From positions 297,647-361,646 of the forward strand of contig NZ_JAJGNP010000003.1 in assembly GCF_020782245.1 (NCBI RefSeq): a stretch of DNA of 64,000 bases, in the 5' to 3' direction. Position 1 is the first letter of the stretch; each line of letters opens with the position of its first letter. The translations under genes and the position numbers were made by a program. The stretch comes from Sphingobium soli (GTDB lineage Bacteria; Pseudomonadota; Alphaproteobacteria; Sphingomonadales; Sphingomonadaceae). A model generated the notes under the pieces. It was given only the letters and a program-made list of their open reading frames with translations, was not told the DNA's origin and searched no databases. Positions 52,192 through 61,396 of the stretch are shown here, in pieces.

Positions 52192-53072
52192 TCGCTCGTC
52201 GATCCTTCCTCCAAGGCGCGATCGCGTTTGCCGCGTCGCCAGCTTTTGGCAGGGATTTCCAAGGAACAGCCGCAATCGATACGCACGCCCATGTGTTCCG
52301 GCGCGACCTGCCCCTCGCGCGGCGCCGTCGCTACACTGTCGATTACGACGCCACGCTGCATGACTATCTGATCATGTTGCGCGCCAATGGCATGGCCAGG
52401 GGCGTATTGATCCAGCCCAGCTTCCTGGGCTTCGACAACGGCTATCTGCTCCGTGCGCTCGAGCAGCATGGGGAGCAATTGCGCGGAATAGTGGCTCTGC
52501 CGCGCCAGACGTCGATCGATGACATGGCGCGTCTGGCAAAGGCGGGAGTCGTTGGCATCCGGCTGAACCTCATCGGCCGTAACGATCCCGACTTTGGCAG
52601 TCCTGAATGGCGCCGGCATCTTGCGATCGTCGCACAGCTTGGCTGGCAGATCGAAATCCAATGCGAAGCCGCCCGGTTGCCCGGCCTTCTGCCGGCTTTG
52701 GTCCAGTCCGGAGCGCCGGTGGTGGTCGATCATTTCGGCCGACCCGACGCCGTCCTTGGCGTCAAGGATCCTGGCTTTCGCTATCTTCTGGAGGCTGCCG
52801 GCAGCGGCCAGGTCTATGTAAAATTGTCGGCGCCCTATCGGATCGGGGCGAAACTGGCCGAGAACGCAGCGCCCCGGTTGTTGAACGCCTTTGGTCCGGA
52901 TCGACTGCTCTGGGGGAGCGACTGGCCTCATACCCAGTTCGAAAATGTCGCTGATGCGGGCGAATGCCGCGGCGCACTTGACCGCTGGGTGCCTGACCCC
53001 GCCGCGAGATCCGCGATCCTCACATCCACGCCCACCCGACTATTTGGGTTCAAAGCTTTCAAGGCACGCTGA
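52188..53072 (+). CDS. Tat-exported amidohydrolase, LigI-like
   Basis: The 294-residue protein is of the amidohydrolase-2 family related to 2-pyrone-4,6-dicarboxylate lactonase (LigI). Motifs are DTHAHVF near residue 31, VVDHFGRPD, and LLWGSDWPHTQFE with the catalytic Asp. The N-terminus MIARRSFLQGAIAFAAS is a Tat signal, so the enzyme is predicted to act outside the cytoplasm, unlike LigI. It likely hydrolyses a lactone or a related ester. Translation is coupled to the MFS gene before it and the porin after it. Confidence 0.85.
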   Translation: MIARRSFLQGAIAFAASPAFGRDFQGTAAIDTHAHVFRRDLPLARRRRYTVDYDATLHDYLIMLRANGMARGVLIQPSFLGFDNGYLLRALEQHGEQLRGIVALPRQTSIDDMARLAKAGVVGIRLNLIGRNDPDFGSPEWRRHLAIVAQLGWQIEIQCEAARLPGLLPALVQSGAPVVVDHFGRPDAVLGVKDPGFRYLLEAAGSGQVYVKLSAPYRIGAKLAENAAPRLLNAFGPDRLLWGSDWPHTQFENVADAGECRGALDRWVPDPAARSAILTSTPTRLFGFKAFKAR

Positions 53073-54571
53073 TGTCCATGCAAAAGGCGGCCGGCGCCGC
53101 GCTCTTCCTGCTGCCTGCATTTCCCGCGACGGCCCAGACATCACAGCTGGGGCTCGAACGACTGGTTAGGGATCAGGCTGCCGCGCTGGAAGCGCAGCAG
53201 GCACGGATCGATGCGCTGGAACGCCGCCTGGCCGCGCTGGAGCCTGTGGTGCAGGAAACGGCGGTCACCGCGGCTGAGGTGGCGAAGGCAAGGCCTGTCG
53301 TGGAAACGCGCCTCGACCGGCTGGAGCGACTGCGCAACCTGCCGGCTGGGAACGCGGCAATGCGGCCTGCTTCCGATCCGCTGACTGCACCATCGCCATC
53401 GCAGGCGGCCAATGTGGATGACGAAAGCTTTGACTGGACCAAGGGCCTGCCCCAGATCACCAGTGCAGACGGCAAGTCCGCCATGCGGCTTCGCGGCCGG
53501 ATGCTGTTCGACACGTCGAGCAGCTTCGGGTCGAATTTCGACCGGCGCAACATCACTGGGACCAAGGCGCGCGCGATCCGATTGGGCGTCGAAGGCAAGC
53601 TTGGCGACATGATCGGCTATCAGGTCGAATTCGATCTGACCGACAATCAGGCCGCACTGCGCGGCGCCTATTTATCCTTCACCAAGAAATGGGGCGACAA
53701 TATTTACGAATTGTCGCTTGGCAACAGGCTTACGGACCGTTCGATGGAAGGGGCGTCGAGCTCCGACAGCCAGCCCTTTCTGGAACGCAATGCCACAGCG
53801 CTGGCAACAGCCCCGCGAAAGGGATCGTTCGGCCTGGGCGCCATGGCGCGGGTCTATGGCAAAACCTGGCACGCCGCCGTTCAGCTCGACGGCAACGAAG
53901 CCAGCACCAATGGTAGCGTGAGCGACAGCACGACCCTGACCGGTCGGGTCCACTGGAATCCGTGGCGCAACAGTGAGGCTATCGTCCATCTGGGGGCCTG
54001 GGGGTATCGCGAAGATTTTTCGAGCGGAGTCGCAAGCATCCCGCTCTCGACCCGCATCGGCGGCCGTTTCAACGAACTCATCACCGTCCAGGCATCCAGT
54101 CTGCTCGATCCCGATCATGGGCAAGCCTTTGGCCTTGAACTGGGGGGCGTCTACAAGAGTTTCTGGATGTTCGGCGAATATGGCGAGCGCGATGTGTGGG
54201 CGCGCGACAGTGCGGGCGGCCGGCATGTCGGCGTGCGCGCCGGATCGATCGGCACCGGTGTCTATCTGACCGGAGAGAAGCCGCCCTATGTCGCGCGCGG
54301 CGGCGTTTGGTCCAAGCCGCGTGTATTGCGGCCCATAACCGATGGCGGCTGGGGCGCGGTCGAAATTGCCGCTCGCTACGACCAAGTCTCCTATTCCGGC
54401 CCTTTGGGTGGCGAGGGCTATTCCACCACGCTGGGGCTCAACTGGTATCTGCTCGACTGGGTTCGCGTGACCCCGAACTGGATCCGCTGGCGCACCGAAA
54501 ACCGCGCGGGCGCCTTTGCCGGCGCCGACGAAGGCAACACCGTGGTTGGCCGCGTCGCCGTTTCCTTCTGA
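53072..54571 (+). CDS. OprO/OprP-like porin
   Basis: The 499-residue protein has a signal peptide ending in ATAQ, then an N-terminal coiled coil (LEAQQARIDALERRLAALEP) usual for trimeric porins of this group, then a beta-barrel ending in VVGRVAVSF with a C-terminal Phe. It is of the phosphate-selective porin OprO/OprP family. In this operon it probably admits the aromatic substrate through the outer membrane. An ATG two codons in (53078) is also possible. Confidence 0.88.
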   Translation: MSMQKAAGAALFLLPAFPATAQTSQLGLERLVRDQAAALEAQQARIDALERRLAALEPVVQETAVTAAEVAKARPVVETRLDRLERLRNLPAGNAAMRPASDPLTAPSPSQAANVDDESFDWTKGLPQITSADGKSAMRLRGRMLFDTSSSFGSNFDRRNITGTKARAIRLGVEGKLGDMIGYQVEFDLTDNQAALRGAYLSFTKKWGDNIYELSLGNRLTDRSMEGASSSDSQPFLERNATALATAPRKGSFGLGAMARVYGKTWHAAVQLDGNEASTNGSVSDSTTLTGRVHWNPWRNSEAIVHLGAWGYREDFSSGVASIPLSTRIGGRFNELITVQASSLLDPDHGQAFGLELGGVYKSFWMFGEYGERDVWARDSAGGRHVGVRAGSIGTGVYLTGEKPPYVARGGVWSKPRVLRPITDGGWGAVEIAARYDQVSYSGPLGGEGYSTTLGLNWYLLDWVRVTPNWIRWRTENRAGAFAGADEGNTVVGRVAVSF

Positions 54572-54604
54572 TTGCATGACATCTTCCCCGACAAAGGAAA
54601 GCTG

Positions 54605-55924
54605 ATGACCATTTCCATTGTACCGGACGGCACGTCCGCCAATTCCCATGCGTTGGTGAGCGAGATAGAGCGCCGGACGATGCGCAAGGTGGCGTGGCGG
54701 ATCGTTCCCTTCCTGATCCTGTGCTATTTCATCGCCTATGTCGACCGGGTGAATATCGGTTTTGCCGCGCTCACCATGAACGCCGACATTGGACTGACGC
54801 AGACAGCCTTTGGTATCGGCGGCAGCCTCTTCTTTATCGCATATGTGCTATTTGAAGTGCCGAGCAACGTCGCGATGGAGAAGTTCGGCGCGCGGGTCTG
54901 GATCGCGCGGATCATGATCACCTGGGGTCTGGTCGGGATCGGCATGGCTTTTGTCACGGGCGCCTATTCCTTCTATGGCCTGCGCTTCCTGCTGGGGGCG
55001 GCGGAAGCGGGCTTCTTCCCCGGCGCGGTGCTCTATCTCGCGCAATGGTTTCCGCGCGCATATCGGGCCAGGATCGTGGCGACCTTCATGGTCGCAATTC
55101 CGCTGTCCAATTTTCTGGGATCGCCCATTTCCGCGCTGTTGCTTTCGCTGGATGGGATGGCGGGCTTTGCGGGGTGGCAATGGCTGTTCATCATGGAATC
55201 CTTGCCGGCCGTTCTGCTGGGACTGGTCGCGTTGTTCCTTCTGCCGAGCCGTCCTAAGGACGCGAGCTTCCTGTCGGCCGAAGAACGCAGCTGGCTGACA
55301 GACACGCTGGCGAACGAGCATGCACCGGGCACCGCAAAGCCCGGTTCGGTGTGGCGCACGCTGACCAATGGCAAAGTATGGGCGTTGGCAGTGGTGTATT
55401 GCGGCAGCTCCGCCACCAGCAACGCCTTGTCCATCTGGCAGCCGCAAATCCTTAAATCCTTTGGCCTGAGCACTTGGGAAACGGGACTATTCAATATGAT
55501 CCCGTTTGGGTTTGCCGCCATTTTCATGGTCATCTGGGGCCGTATCGCTGATAAGACGGGAGAGCGGATGTGGTCGACGGCTATCCCCTTGGCGCTGACC
55601 TCGGTCAGCTTGTTCGCGACGCTGCTGACGGGGTCACTGACCATTACCATGATCCTGCTCACCCTTGTTCTGATCGGCAATTACGCCATCAAGGGGCCAT
55701 TTTGGGCCCTGTCGACCGAAACGCTCCCACCCAGCATGGCCGCCGCAGGCGTGGCTGCCATCAACACCATAGCCCATCTCGGTACAGGCGGCGCGACATC
55801 CGTGCTGGGGCATATAAAGGATCAGACGGGCAGTTTTCCGATGGCGCTGATCCCGCTGGCGACGTTGACCATGATTGGCAGCATCACCACTTTGTTGATC
55901 GGCAGAGCGCAGCGCCAGCGCTGA
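54605..55924 (+). CDS. MFS transporter, anion:cation symporter (ACS) type
   Basis: The 439-residue protein has 12 predicted membrane segments with the ACS start pattern RIVPFLILCYFIAYVDRVNIGFA and EVPSNVAMEKFGARVWIARI. This group moves organic anions such as phthalate, tartrate or glucarate. The ATG at 54605 follows AAAGGAAAG. A second importer in the same cluster suggests more than one substrate. A 161-base gap without a gene follows. Confidence 0.9.
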   Translation: MTISIVPDGTSANSHALVSEIERRTMRKVAWRIVPFLILCYFIAYVDRVNIGFAALTMNADIGLTQTAFGIGGSLFFIAYVLFEVPSNVAMEKFGARVWIARIMITWGLVGIGMAFVTGAYSFYGLRFLLGAAEAGFFPGAVLYLAQWFPRAYRARIVATFMVAIPLSNFLGSPISALLLSLDGMAGFAGWQWLFIMESLPAVLLGLVALFLLPSRPKDASFLSAEERSWLTDTLANEHAPGTAKPGSVWRTLTNGKVWALAVVYCGSSATSNALSIWQPQILKSFGLSTWETGLFNMIPFGFAAIFMVIWGRIADKTGERMWSTAIPLALTSVSLFATLLTGSLTITMILLTLVLIGNYAIKGPFWALSTETLPPSMAAAGVAAINTIAHLGTGGATSVLGHIKDQTGSFPMALIPLATLTMIGSITTLLIGRAQRQR

Positions 55925-56085
55925 CGCGCTGGTCCGCCTGCTCGTCATGGCATGATATATCCCATTCCGGTGCGCGTTGGGGGGGCGGACAGGATTAGGG
56001 TCGGTACCGCGCTGACGCCGGCGATCGAATGGCGTCGCGTGCTGACGGCAACCAGTCCGCCGGCAGCCGCGTGTCCAACATCGGC

Positions 56086-56712
56086 TCATGACGGGAAATG
56101 GACTGGAGCGTCTCCCGGCATCCAGGGGGATGGGCGCACCATCACCGTGGCAAACAGGTTCGACGACGTACAGGCGCGCAGCCAGCTTTTGACGGCCGGA
56201 AGCGCAAGAGTGTCGAACCAACCCTGGTCGACCGCGGCGAATTGTCGAATAAACGGCATAATGGCTGCGTCCGTCAGCCCCCATGCGCCACCGGCCAGAT
56301 AGGGGGTGCACGCCAGCCTGCGCTCAAGCCTTTCGAGAAACGCCACCGCAGCGCTTCGATGAGACAGAGCATCTGATCCATGACGCTCAGGATATTTATA
56401 TCGATCAAGGTCATGCTTGAAAGGGCCGTCGTTCAGCGCGATCAGCTCCGAGTCATCGCGGTTCAACCAGCCGTCAGGATCATTCCGGGCCAATAGATGG
56501 CGCATGATGTCGAGGCTTTCGTCGATAACCCGGCCCTCGGGCAAGACGAGCACGGGGACAGTGCCTTTGGGTGAGGCCGCCAACAGAGCCTGCGGTTTTG
56601 CGGACAGCTTGACCTCCCGCAGTTCGACGCGGGCCTGGCTGACGACCACAGCCATACGCGCGCGCATCGCATAAGGGCAGCGGCGGAAGCTGTAGAAGAT
56701 AGCGTCAGTCAT
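56086..56712 (-). CDS. Glutathione S-transferase-like protein
   Basis: The 208-residue protein has an N-terminal thioredoxin-like domain (FYSFRRCPYAMRARMA with the CPYA motif, then KGTVPVLVLPEGRVIDESLDI) and an all-helical C-terminal domain. It is a GST of uncertain class. The CPYA cysteine suggests glutathione-dependent thiol chemistry. Convergent with the MFS gene. The 305 bases up to the next gene show no gene or clear signal. Confidence 0.85.
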   Translation of the reverse strand: MTDAIFYSFRRCPYAMRARMAVVVSQARVELREVKLSAKPQALLAASPKGTVPVLVLPEGRVIDESLDIMRHLLARNDPDGWLNRDDSELIALNDGPFKHDLDRYKYPERHGSDALSHRSAAVAFLERLERRLACTPYLAGGAWGLTDAAIMPFIRQFAAVDQGWFDTLALPAVKSWLRACTSSNLFATVMVRPSPWMPGDAPVHFPS

Positions 56713-57017
56713 CCGACCTTGAAACACCCCTTGTATCCTTGCCGATCACCATAGCCCCCTCGCCGGGCGCTGGTCGACCGGCAGGCGTCGACATGATCGG
56801 CTCACCGCCCATCAGGATGAAGGCCAATTCCCACTTAATTTGCCTATTTTGGCGGCAACGATACCGGGAAGACGTCGGTGAAGGACAAAGGCATCGGCCC
56901 TGCCAGAAATATTCTGCAAACCGGAACGAACCGGTCAGAACGAACAGGTTGGCCCCCGATGGGGTGAAAATCGCCTACATTTCCCAAAATATGAACGGCC
57001 GTCGTAGGCAGGGTTTG
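56713..57017. other. Gap without a recognisable gene
   Basis: I see no protein with a recognisable pattern here, and no strong hairpin. The composition is more AT-rich than its surroundings, as in the membrane-protein gene that follows. Direct short repeats of GAACGAACC/GAACGAACA occur near 56930-56950. Confidence 0.4.
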
Positions 57018-57455
57018 TTACGTTGTGCGTGGGTAATATCCTCGGTCGATAGCTGCGACGGTAAGTTGGTCCGAATATCCAAGGCACTTCTCCATCGCCA
57101 CTATTATGCCCATATATGCGTTTGAGCGATTGGTGTGATTATCAGCTCCATTAGTGTAGCAAAGAAACTCATGCCAAGCATCCAAAACATTGCGTTCGTC
57201 TTGAAAGACGATGACTATCATATTGAGTGCTGCGACGGGTTCTGGCGCTGAAATGTCTACCCCACGATATTCCATGAGTGTTTTCAGTATTTGATAACGT
57301 TCTCTCTGTCGCTCCAATTCCGCATCATGTTCTCTCTGAAGATTTGCCGCTTGAGCGGGAGCCTTGTATGTAACCCAAACGGCGATCAAAGCCGCGATAA
57401 AGGCCAAAACGGAAGAAACGGCTTGCACAACCGTCGCGAGTTCTATCGTTCCCAT
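57018..57455 (-). CDS. DUF6680-like membrane protein
   Basis: The 145-residue protein has one N-terminal membrane segment (VVQAVSSVLAFIAALIAVWVTY) followed by a charged helical linker (LQREHDAELERQRERYQILK) and a soluble C-terminal domain. The linker and the ALNMIVIVFQDERNVLDAWHEF block resemble DUF6680 proteins. Its GC content is lower than the neighbours, which suggests transfer. The function is unknown; such genes often occur in defence or mobile regions. The gap 57456-57676 shows no gene. Confidence 0.65.
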   Translation of the reverse strand: MGTIELATVVQAVSSVLAFIAALIAVWVTYKAPAQAANLQREHDAELERQRERYQILKTLMEYRGVDISAPEPVAALNMIVIVFQDERNVLDAWHEFLCYTNGADNHTNRSNAYMGIIVAMEKCLGYSDQLTVAAIDRGYYPRTT

Positions 57456-57676
57456 GGTTCAAGATTAGCAAAGGAAACGTCGCTCTCAAGGTCTAACTCT
57501 AAATCGCAGACCTATGCACATTCTGTCGAATCGGCCATTCAACGCGCCGTCGCAGCCTTCGCCACATACCGACAGCTAATTGCCAGACTGGCTAGCTCGA
57601 TAGGTCGTGGAAACTGCCCATAACCTGCCCGCGCGCCATGTGGGGCCGGGTAGGTGAGGCTAAGTCATTGAAATCT

Positions 57677-57753
57677 TGGTCGGGACGAGAGGATTCGAAC
57701 CTCCGACCCCCACACCCCCAGTGTGATGCGCTACCAGGCTGCGCTACGTCCCG
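57677..57753 (-). tRNA. tRNA-Pro (GGG)
   Basis: The minus strand folds as a full tRNA: acceptor CGGGACG/CGTCCCG, D-arm TAGCGCAGCCTGGTAGCGCA, anticodon stem CACAC/GTGTG with anticodon GGG, T-arm GGAGGTTCGAATCCT, encoded CCA. Confidence 0.97.
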
Positions 57754-57938
57754 ACCGGAGGGCGCCCAATAGAGCCATGATCGCCCCGATGCAAGGGCTC
57801 AATCGCATTGGCGCGCGCGTCTCGTCCCATGTCCTTATCATATTGCCTCTGCCCCCTTGTCTGTGTTAGCCGCCCGCCCTTGATCCGTGGGTGCCGTGTG
57901 GCGGCCCGCGACCGACAGACAACAAGGCAGTCCCACCC

Positions 57939-58274
57939 ATGTTCATTACCCCAGCCTTTGCCCAAACCGCGGGCGGGCAAGCCTCCGGCGCCGGTATCCT
58001 GGTGCAGATGGCGCCGCTGGTCCTGATCTTCGTCGTCTTCTATTTCCTGCTCATCCGTCCGCAGCAAAAGAAGATGAAGGCGCACAAGGCCAAGATCGAC
58101 GCGGTGAAGAAGGGCGATCAGGTCGTCACCGGCGGCGGCCTGGTGGGCAAGGTGGTGCGCGTCGATGATATCTATGCCGATGTCGAACTGGCGCCGGGCA
58201 TGAAGGTCAAGGCGGTCAAGGCCACGCTGACCGATGTCATCGATCCGATGACCGCCAAGCCCGCGAACGACTGA
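57939..58274 (+). CDS. yajC: YajC, accessory subunit of the Sec translocon
   Basis: The 111-residue protein has one membrane helix (LVLIFVVFYFLLIRPQQKK) and a small soluble domain with GDQVVTGGGLVGKVV, both hallmarks of YajC. It precedes secD by eight bases, the classic yajC-secD-secF order. The ATG at 57939 gives the normal length. Confidence 0.96.
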   Translation: MFITPAFAQTAGGQASGAGILVQMAPLVLIFVVFYFLLIRPQQKKMKAHKAKIDAVKKGDQVVTGGGLVGKVVRVDDIYADVELAPGMKVKAVKATLTDVIDPMTAKPAND

Positions 58275-58282
58275 GCGGCGTC

Positions 58283-59881
58283 ATGCTGAACTTTTCGCGC
58301 TGGGCGATCGCCGCGATCCTCCTGCCGCTCCTGATCGGCGTGCTGTGCGCCGTGCCGAGCTTCCTGCCCGATGCGGCCGTCGCGAAGCTGCCCGGCTTCA
58401 TGCAGACGCGGGTCAATCTGGGCCTCGACCTGGCCGGCGGCAGCCATTTGCTGCTGGAGGCATCAACCCAGGACGTCGCCAGGCAGCGGCTGGTCAATAT
58501 GGAGGAGCAGGTCCGCACCGAATTGCGGCGCGGCGACCCGCGCATCGCGATCGGCGATATCTCCAGCCGCGATGGGAAGCTCAGCTTCATGGTCCGCGAT
58601 CCGGCCCAGGTCGATGCTGCGGTCGAACGGATTCGTCCGCTGACCCAGGGGGCGGGCCTCACCGGCCAGCGCGACTTCAATGTCGAGGTGGTCAACAGCT
58701 CCACCATCGTCATCACGCCGACCGATGCCGGCATCGACAATGCGGTCAAGAGCGCGATGGAAGTCGCGACCGAAGTGATCCGCAAGCGCATCGACGAAAT
58801 GGGCACGCGCGAACCCACGATCCAGCAGCAGGGCGACAATCGCATCGTCGTGCAGGTGCCGGGTCTCCAGAATCCCAAGGCGTTGAAGGACCTGCTCGGC
58901 CAGACCGCGAAGCTGGAATTCAAGCTTGTCGATACGACTGCCAATCCGTCTGAAGTCGCGCAGGGCCGCGCGCCGGTAGGCAGCGAAGTCCTGCCCTATC
59001 CCGACAATCCGTCCGGCGTCCCCGTGATCGCGGTCAAGCGGCAGGTGATGGTGTCGGGCGAGGATCTGACCGACGCCACGCAGGGCTATGACCAGAATAA
59101 CCAGGCGATCGTCAACATCCGCTTCAATGGCTCTGGTGGCCGCAAGTTCGGGCAGGTGACGTCGCAGAATGTCAATCGCCCCTTCGCCATCATCCTGGAC
59201 GGCAGGGTCTTGTCCGCCCCCAACATCAACGAACCGATCCTGGGCGGCAGCGCGCAGATCAGTGGCAATTTCACCGTGGAAAGCGCCAATCAGCTCGCCA
59301 TCGCGCTGCGCTCGGGCAAGCTGCCCGTCGCGCTGACGGTGGTGGAGGAACGCACGGTCGGGCCGGGCCTTGGCGCCGATTCGATCCGCGCCGGCCTCAT
59401 CGCATCGATCATCGCAGTGGTCGCGGTCGCCGCCTTCATGTTCGTGAGTTATGGCCGTTTCGGGGTTTATGCCAATATCGCCGTGGCCATCAACGTTCTG
59501 GTGATCCTGGGCGTGATGGGCATTTTGGGTGCGACGCTGACGCTGCCGGGCATCGCCGGCTTCGTGCTCACGATCGGCACCGCGGTGGACGCCAACGTGC
59601 TCATCTATGAACGCATCCGTGAGGAGCGCCGACGCGGCCGTAACGTGGTGCAGGCGATCGAACATGGCTATAAGGAAGCCAGCCGCACCATTTTCGAAGC
59701 CAACGTCACCCATGCGATCGCGGGCGGTATCATGCTCGCGCTTGGTTCCGGGCCGGTCAAGGGCTTCGCGATCGTGCTGCTGATCGGTATTGCGACCAGC
59801 GTGTTCACCGCCGTCACCTTCACACGCCTGCTGGCGTCGCGCTGGGTCCGCGCCAAGCGGCCGACCGAAATCACGATCTGA
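58283..59881 (+). CDS. secD: SecD, protein-export membrane protein
   Basis: The 532-residue protein has a first membrane helix, a large periplasmic domain (starting VNLGLDLAGGSHLLLE) and five C-terminal helices with GTAVDANVLIYERIREE. With SecF it uses the proton gradient to aid protein export. It is followed by a 128-base gap containing a palindromic repeat before secF. Confidence 0.97.
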   Translation: MLNFSRWAIAAILLPLLIGVLCAVPSFLPDAAVAKLPGFMQTRVNLGLDLAGGSHLLLEASTQDVARQRLVNMEEQVRTELRRGDPRIAIGDISSRDGKLSFMVRDPAQVDAAVERIRPLTQGAGLTGQRDFNVEVVNSSTIVITPTDAGIDNAVKSAMEVATEVIRKRIDEMGTREPTIQQQGDNRIVVQVPGLQNPKALKDLLGQTAKLEFKLVDTTANPSEVAQGRAPVGSEVLPYPDNPSGVPVIAVKRQVMVSGEDLTDATQGYDQNNQAIVNIRFNGSGGRKFGQVTSQNVNRPFAIILDGRVLSAPNINEPILGGSAQISGNFTVESANQLAIALRSGKLPVALTVVEERTVGPGLGADSIRAGLIASIIAVVAVAAFMFVSYGRFGVYANIAVAINVLVILGVMGILGATLTLPGIAGFVLTIGTAVDANVLIYERIREERRRGRNVVQAIEHGYKEASRTIFEANVTHAIAGGIMLALGSGPVKGFAIVLLIGIATSVFTAVTFTRLLASRWVRAKRPTEITI

Positions 59882-59900
59882 TGCGCGCGCGTCGCATCTC

Positions 59901-59993
59901 CGTTCGCCCTGAGCTAGTCGAAGGGCTGTTCTTTCTTCGGAAAGGGACTGGTCTTCAAGAAGGACTGGGCTTCGACAGGCTCAGCCCGAACGG
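59901..59993. repeat. REP-like inverted repeat pair between secD and secF
   Basis: CGTTCGCCCTGAGC with TAGTCGAAGGGC (59901-59926) and GGGCTTCGACAGG with CTCAGCCCGAACGG (59967-59993) are two inverted copies of one palindromic unit. I recognise this unit (a TTCG...GAGC...GTCGAAG palindrome) as a common extragenic repeat in sphingomonads. The two copies can form a large hairpin on the secD-secF transcript. Confidence 0.7.
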
Positions 59994-60009
59994 CATTAGG
60001 TTTTAAGCC

Positions 60010-60996
60010 ATGAAACTGCTCAAGCTTGTCCCCGACAACACCAATATCGGCTTCGTCGCGATGCGGAAATGGGCGTTCGCGCTCACTGCCTTGCTGACGG
60101 TGCTGGCGATTGGCGCCGTAGCCCATAGGGGCCTCAATCTGGGCGTCGATTTCGTCGGCGGCCTGATGATCGAGGCGAAATTCCCGCAGGCGGTGGAAAC
60201 CGACAGGGTGCGGGCCACCATCGCCCGCCTGGGCGTGGGCGAAAGCTCGCTACAGCAGTTCGGCGATCCCAAGACGGTGCAAATCCGCCTGCCCCTGCCT
60301 GAACAGGGCGGCGCGGGCGCGGCCAATGCCGTGGTGGAAAAGACCCGTAACGCGATGACGGCGCAATTCCCCGGCGTTACCTTTTCCCGCTACGATACGG
60401 TATCGGGCAAGGTGTCGGGCGAGCTGATCCAGAACGGCATCCTGGCCGTGGTGCTGGCCGTGGTCGGCATCGCGATCTTTTCCTGGCTACGCTATGAATG
60501 GCAGTTCGGCGTCTCGACCTTCGTCGCGATCATGCACGACGTGCTGATGACGCTCGGCTTTTTCGCCATCACCCAGCTGGAATTCGACCTCAACATCGTG
60601 GCGGCGGTGCTGACGATCGTGGGCTATTCGATCAATGACAAGATGGTGATCGACGACCGCATCCGCGAAAATATGCGCAAATATCGCAAGATGGACATGA
60701 AGGCGCTGATCGACCTGTCGGTCAATGAAACGCTGCCGCGCACGGTGATGACGTCGCTGACCATTCTGCTGGCGCTGGGATCGCTGCTGCTGTTCGGCGG
60801 CCATGTGCTGCGCGGCTTTACCGCCGCGATGATGCTGGGCGTCGTCGTGGGGACCTATTCGTCCATCTATGTGTCCTCTTCGCTGCTGATCTCGCTGGGC
60901 CTCACCCCACAGGCGTCGGAGAAGAAGGCGTCGAAGGCCGGCCTTGCCGCCCAGGCGGAGCGTGTCGGGCCGCGCGATGACGGGGCGCGACCCTGA
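60010..60996 (+). CDS. secF: SecF, protein-export membrane protein
   Basis: The 328-residue protein has the SecF pattern: a first helix, GLNLGVDFVGGLMIEAKF, then five helices with GYSINDKMVIDDRIREN and ETLPRTVMTSLT. It forms the SecDF complex with the upstream gene. The stop overlaps a possible CTG start of the next gene. Confidence 0.97.
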   Translation: MKLLKLVPDNTNIGFVAMRKWAFALTALLTVLAIGAVAHRGLNLGVDFVGGLMIEAKFPQAVETDRVRATIARLGVGESSLQQFGDPKTVQIRLPLPEQGGAGAANAVVEKTRNAMTAQFPGVTFSRYDTVSGKVSGELIQNGILAVVLAVVGIAIFSWLRYEWQFGVSTFVAIMHDVLMTLGFFAITQLEFDLNIVAAVLTIVGYSINDKMVIDDRIRENMRKYRKMDMKALIDLSVNETLPRTVMTSLTILLALGSLLLFGGHVLRGFTAAMMLGVVVGTYSSIYVSSSLLISLGLTPQASEKKASKAGLAAQAERVGPRDDGARP

Positions 60997-61385
60997 CCGA
61001 TTCGGGCATCAAGCTGCGCCGTGACGAGAGCGGGCAGGGGCCGATCGTCACCGGCTTTCAGGGGCGCGGCTTTCGCGTGCGCGATGATGTGTTCCCCGAT
61101 GGCCTGCTGCTCAGCCCGGTGCGTGCCATGGCCTGGACCGATGCGCCGCCGATCGATGCGCTCGACATAGCGCAGTTCGACGATCTCCTGACCCTCGACC
61201 CTGAGCCGGAATTCATGCTGCTGGGCACGGGCGCTGGTCTGCGCCAGCCACCACGGCCCTTCGTGCGCGCGCTGGAAGCCCGGGGCATCGGCGTCGAAGC
61301 GATGGACAGCCGCGCTGCTGCGCGCGCCTGGGGCGTGTTGCGCGCCGAGGAACGCTGGATCGTCGCGGCGCTCATGCCGCTCTGA
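60993..61385 (+). CDS. Mth938-like domain protein (DUF498), non-ATG start
   Basis: The protein contains GFRVRDDVFPDGLLLSP, PEFMLLGTGAG and EARGIGVEAMDSRAAARAW, the Mth938-like fold found next to secF in alphaproteobacteria. Family-like sequence (TDSGIKLRRDESGQGPIVTG) continues upstream of the GTG at 61077, back to a CTG at 60993 that overlaps the secF stop, and no ATG, GTG or TTG exists in frame before a stop at 60978. The CTG start gives about 130 residues, the normal length; the GTG gives 102. Confidence 0.75.
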   Translation: MTDSGIKLRRDESGQGPIVTGFQGRGFRVRDDVFPDGLLLSPVRAMAWTDAPPIDALDIAQFDDLLTLDPEPEFMLLGTGAGLRQPPRPFVRALEARGIGVEAMDSRAAARAWGVLRAEERWIVAALMPL

Positions 61386-61396
61386 GAGTCCTGGCG

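Noticed and set aside
56739..57125. A 128-codon plus-strand frame in the gap before the DUF6680-like gene
   Set aside because: No recognisable domain, poor start signal, and it overlaps the better-supported minus-strand gene.
49636..57676. A genomic island inserted at tRNA-Thr
   Set aside because: The gene content looks accessory, but I found no integrase and no repeat of the tRNA-Thr 3' end up to tRNA-Pro, so an island claim is not supported.
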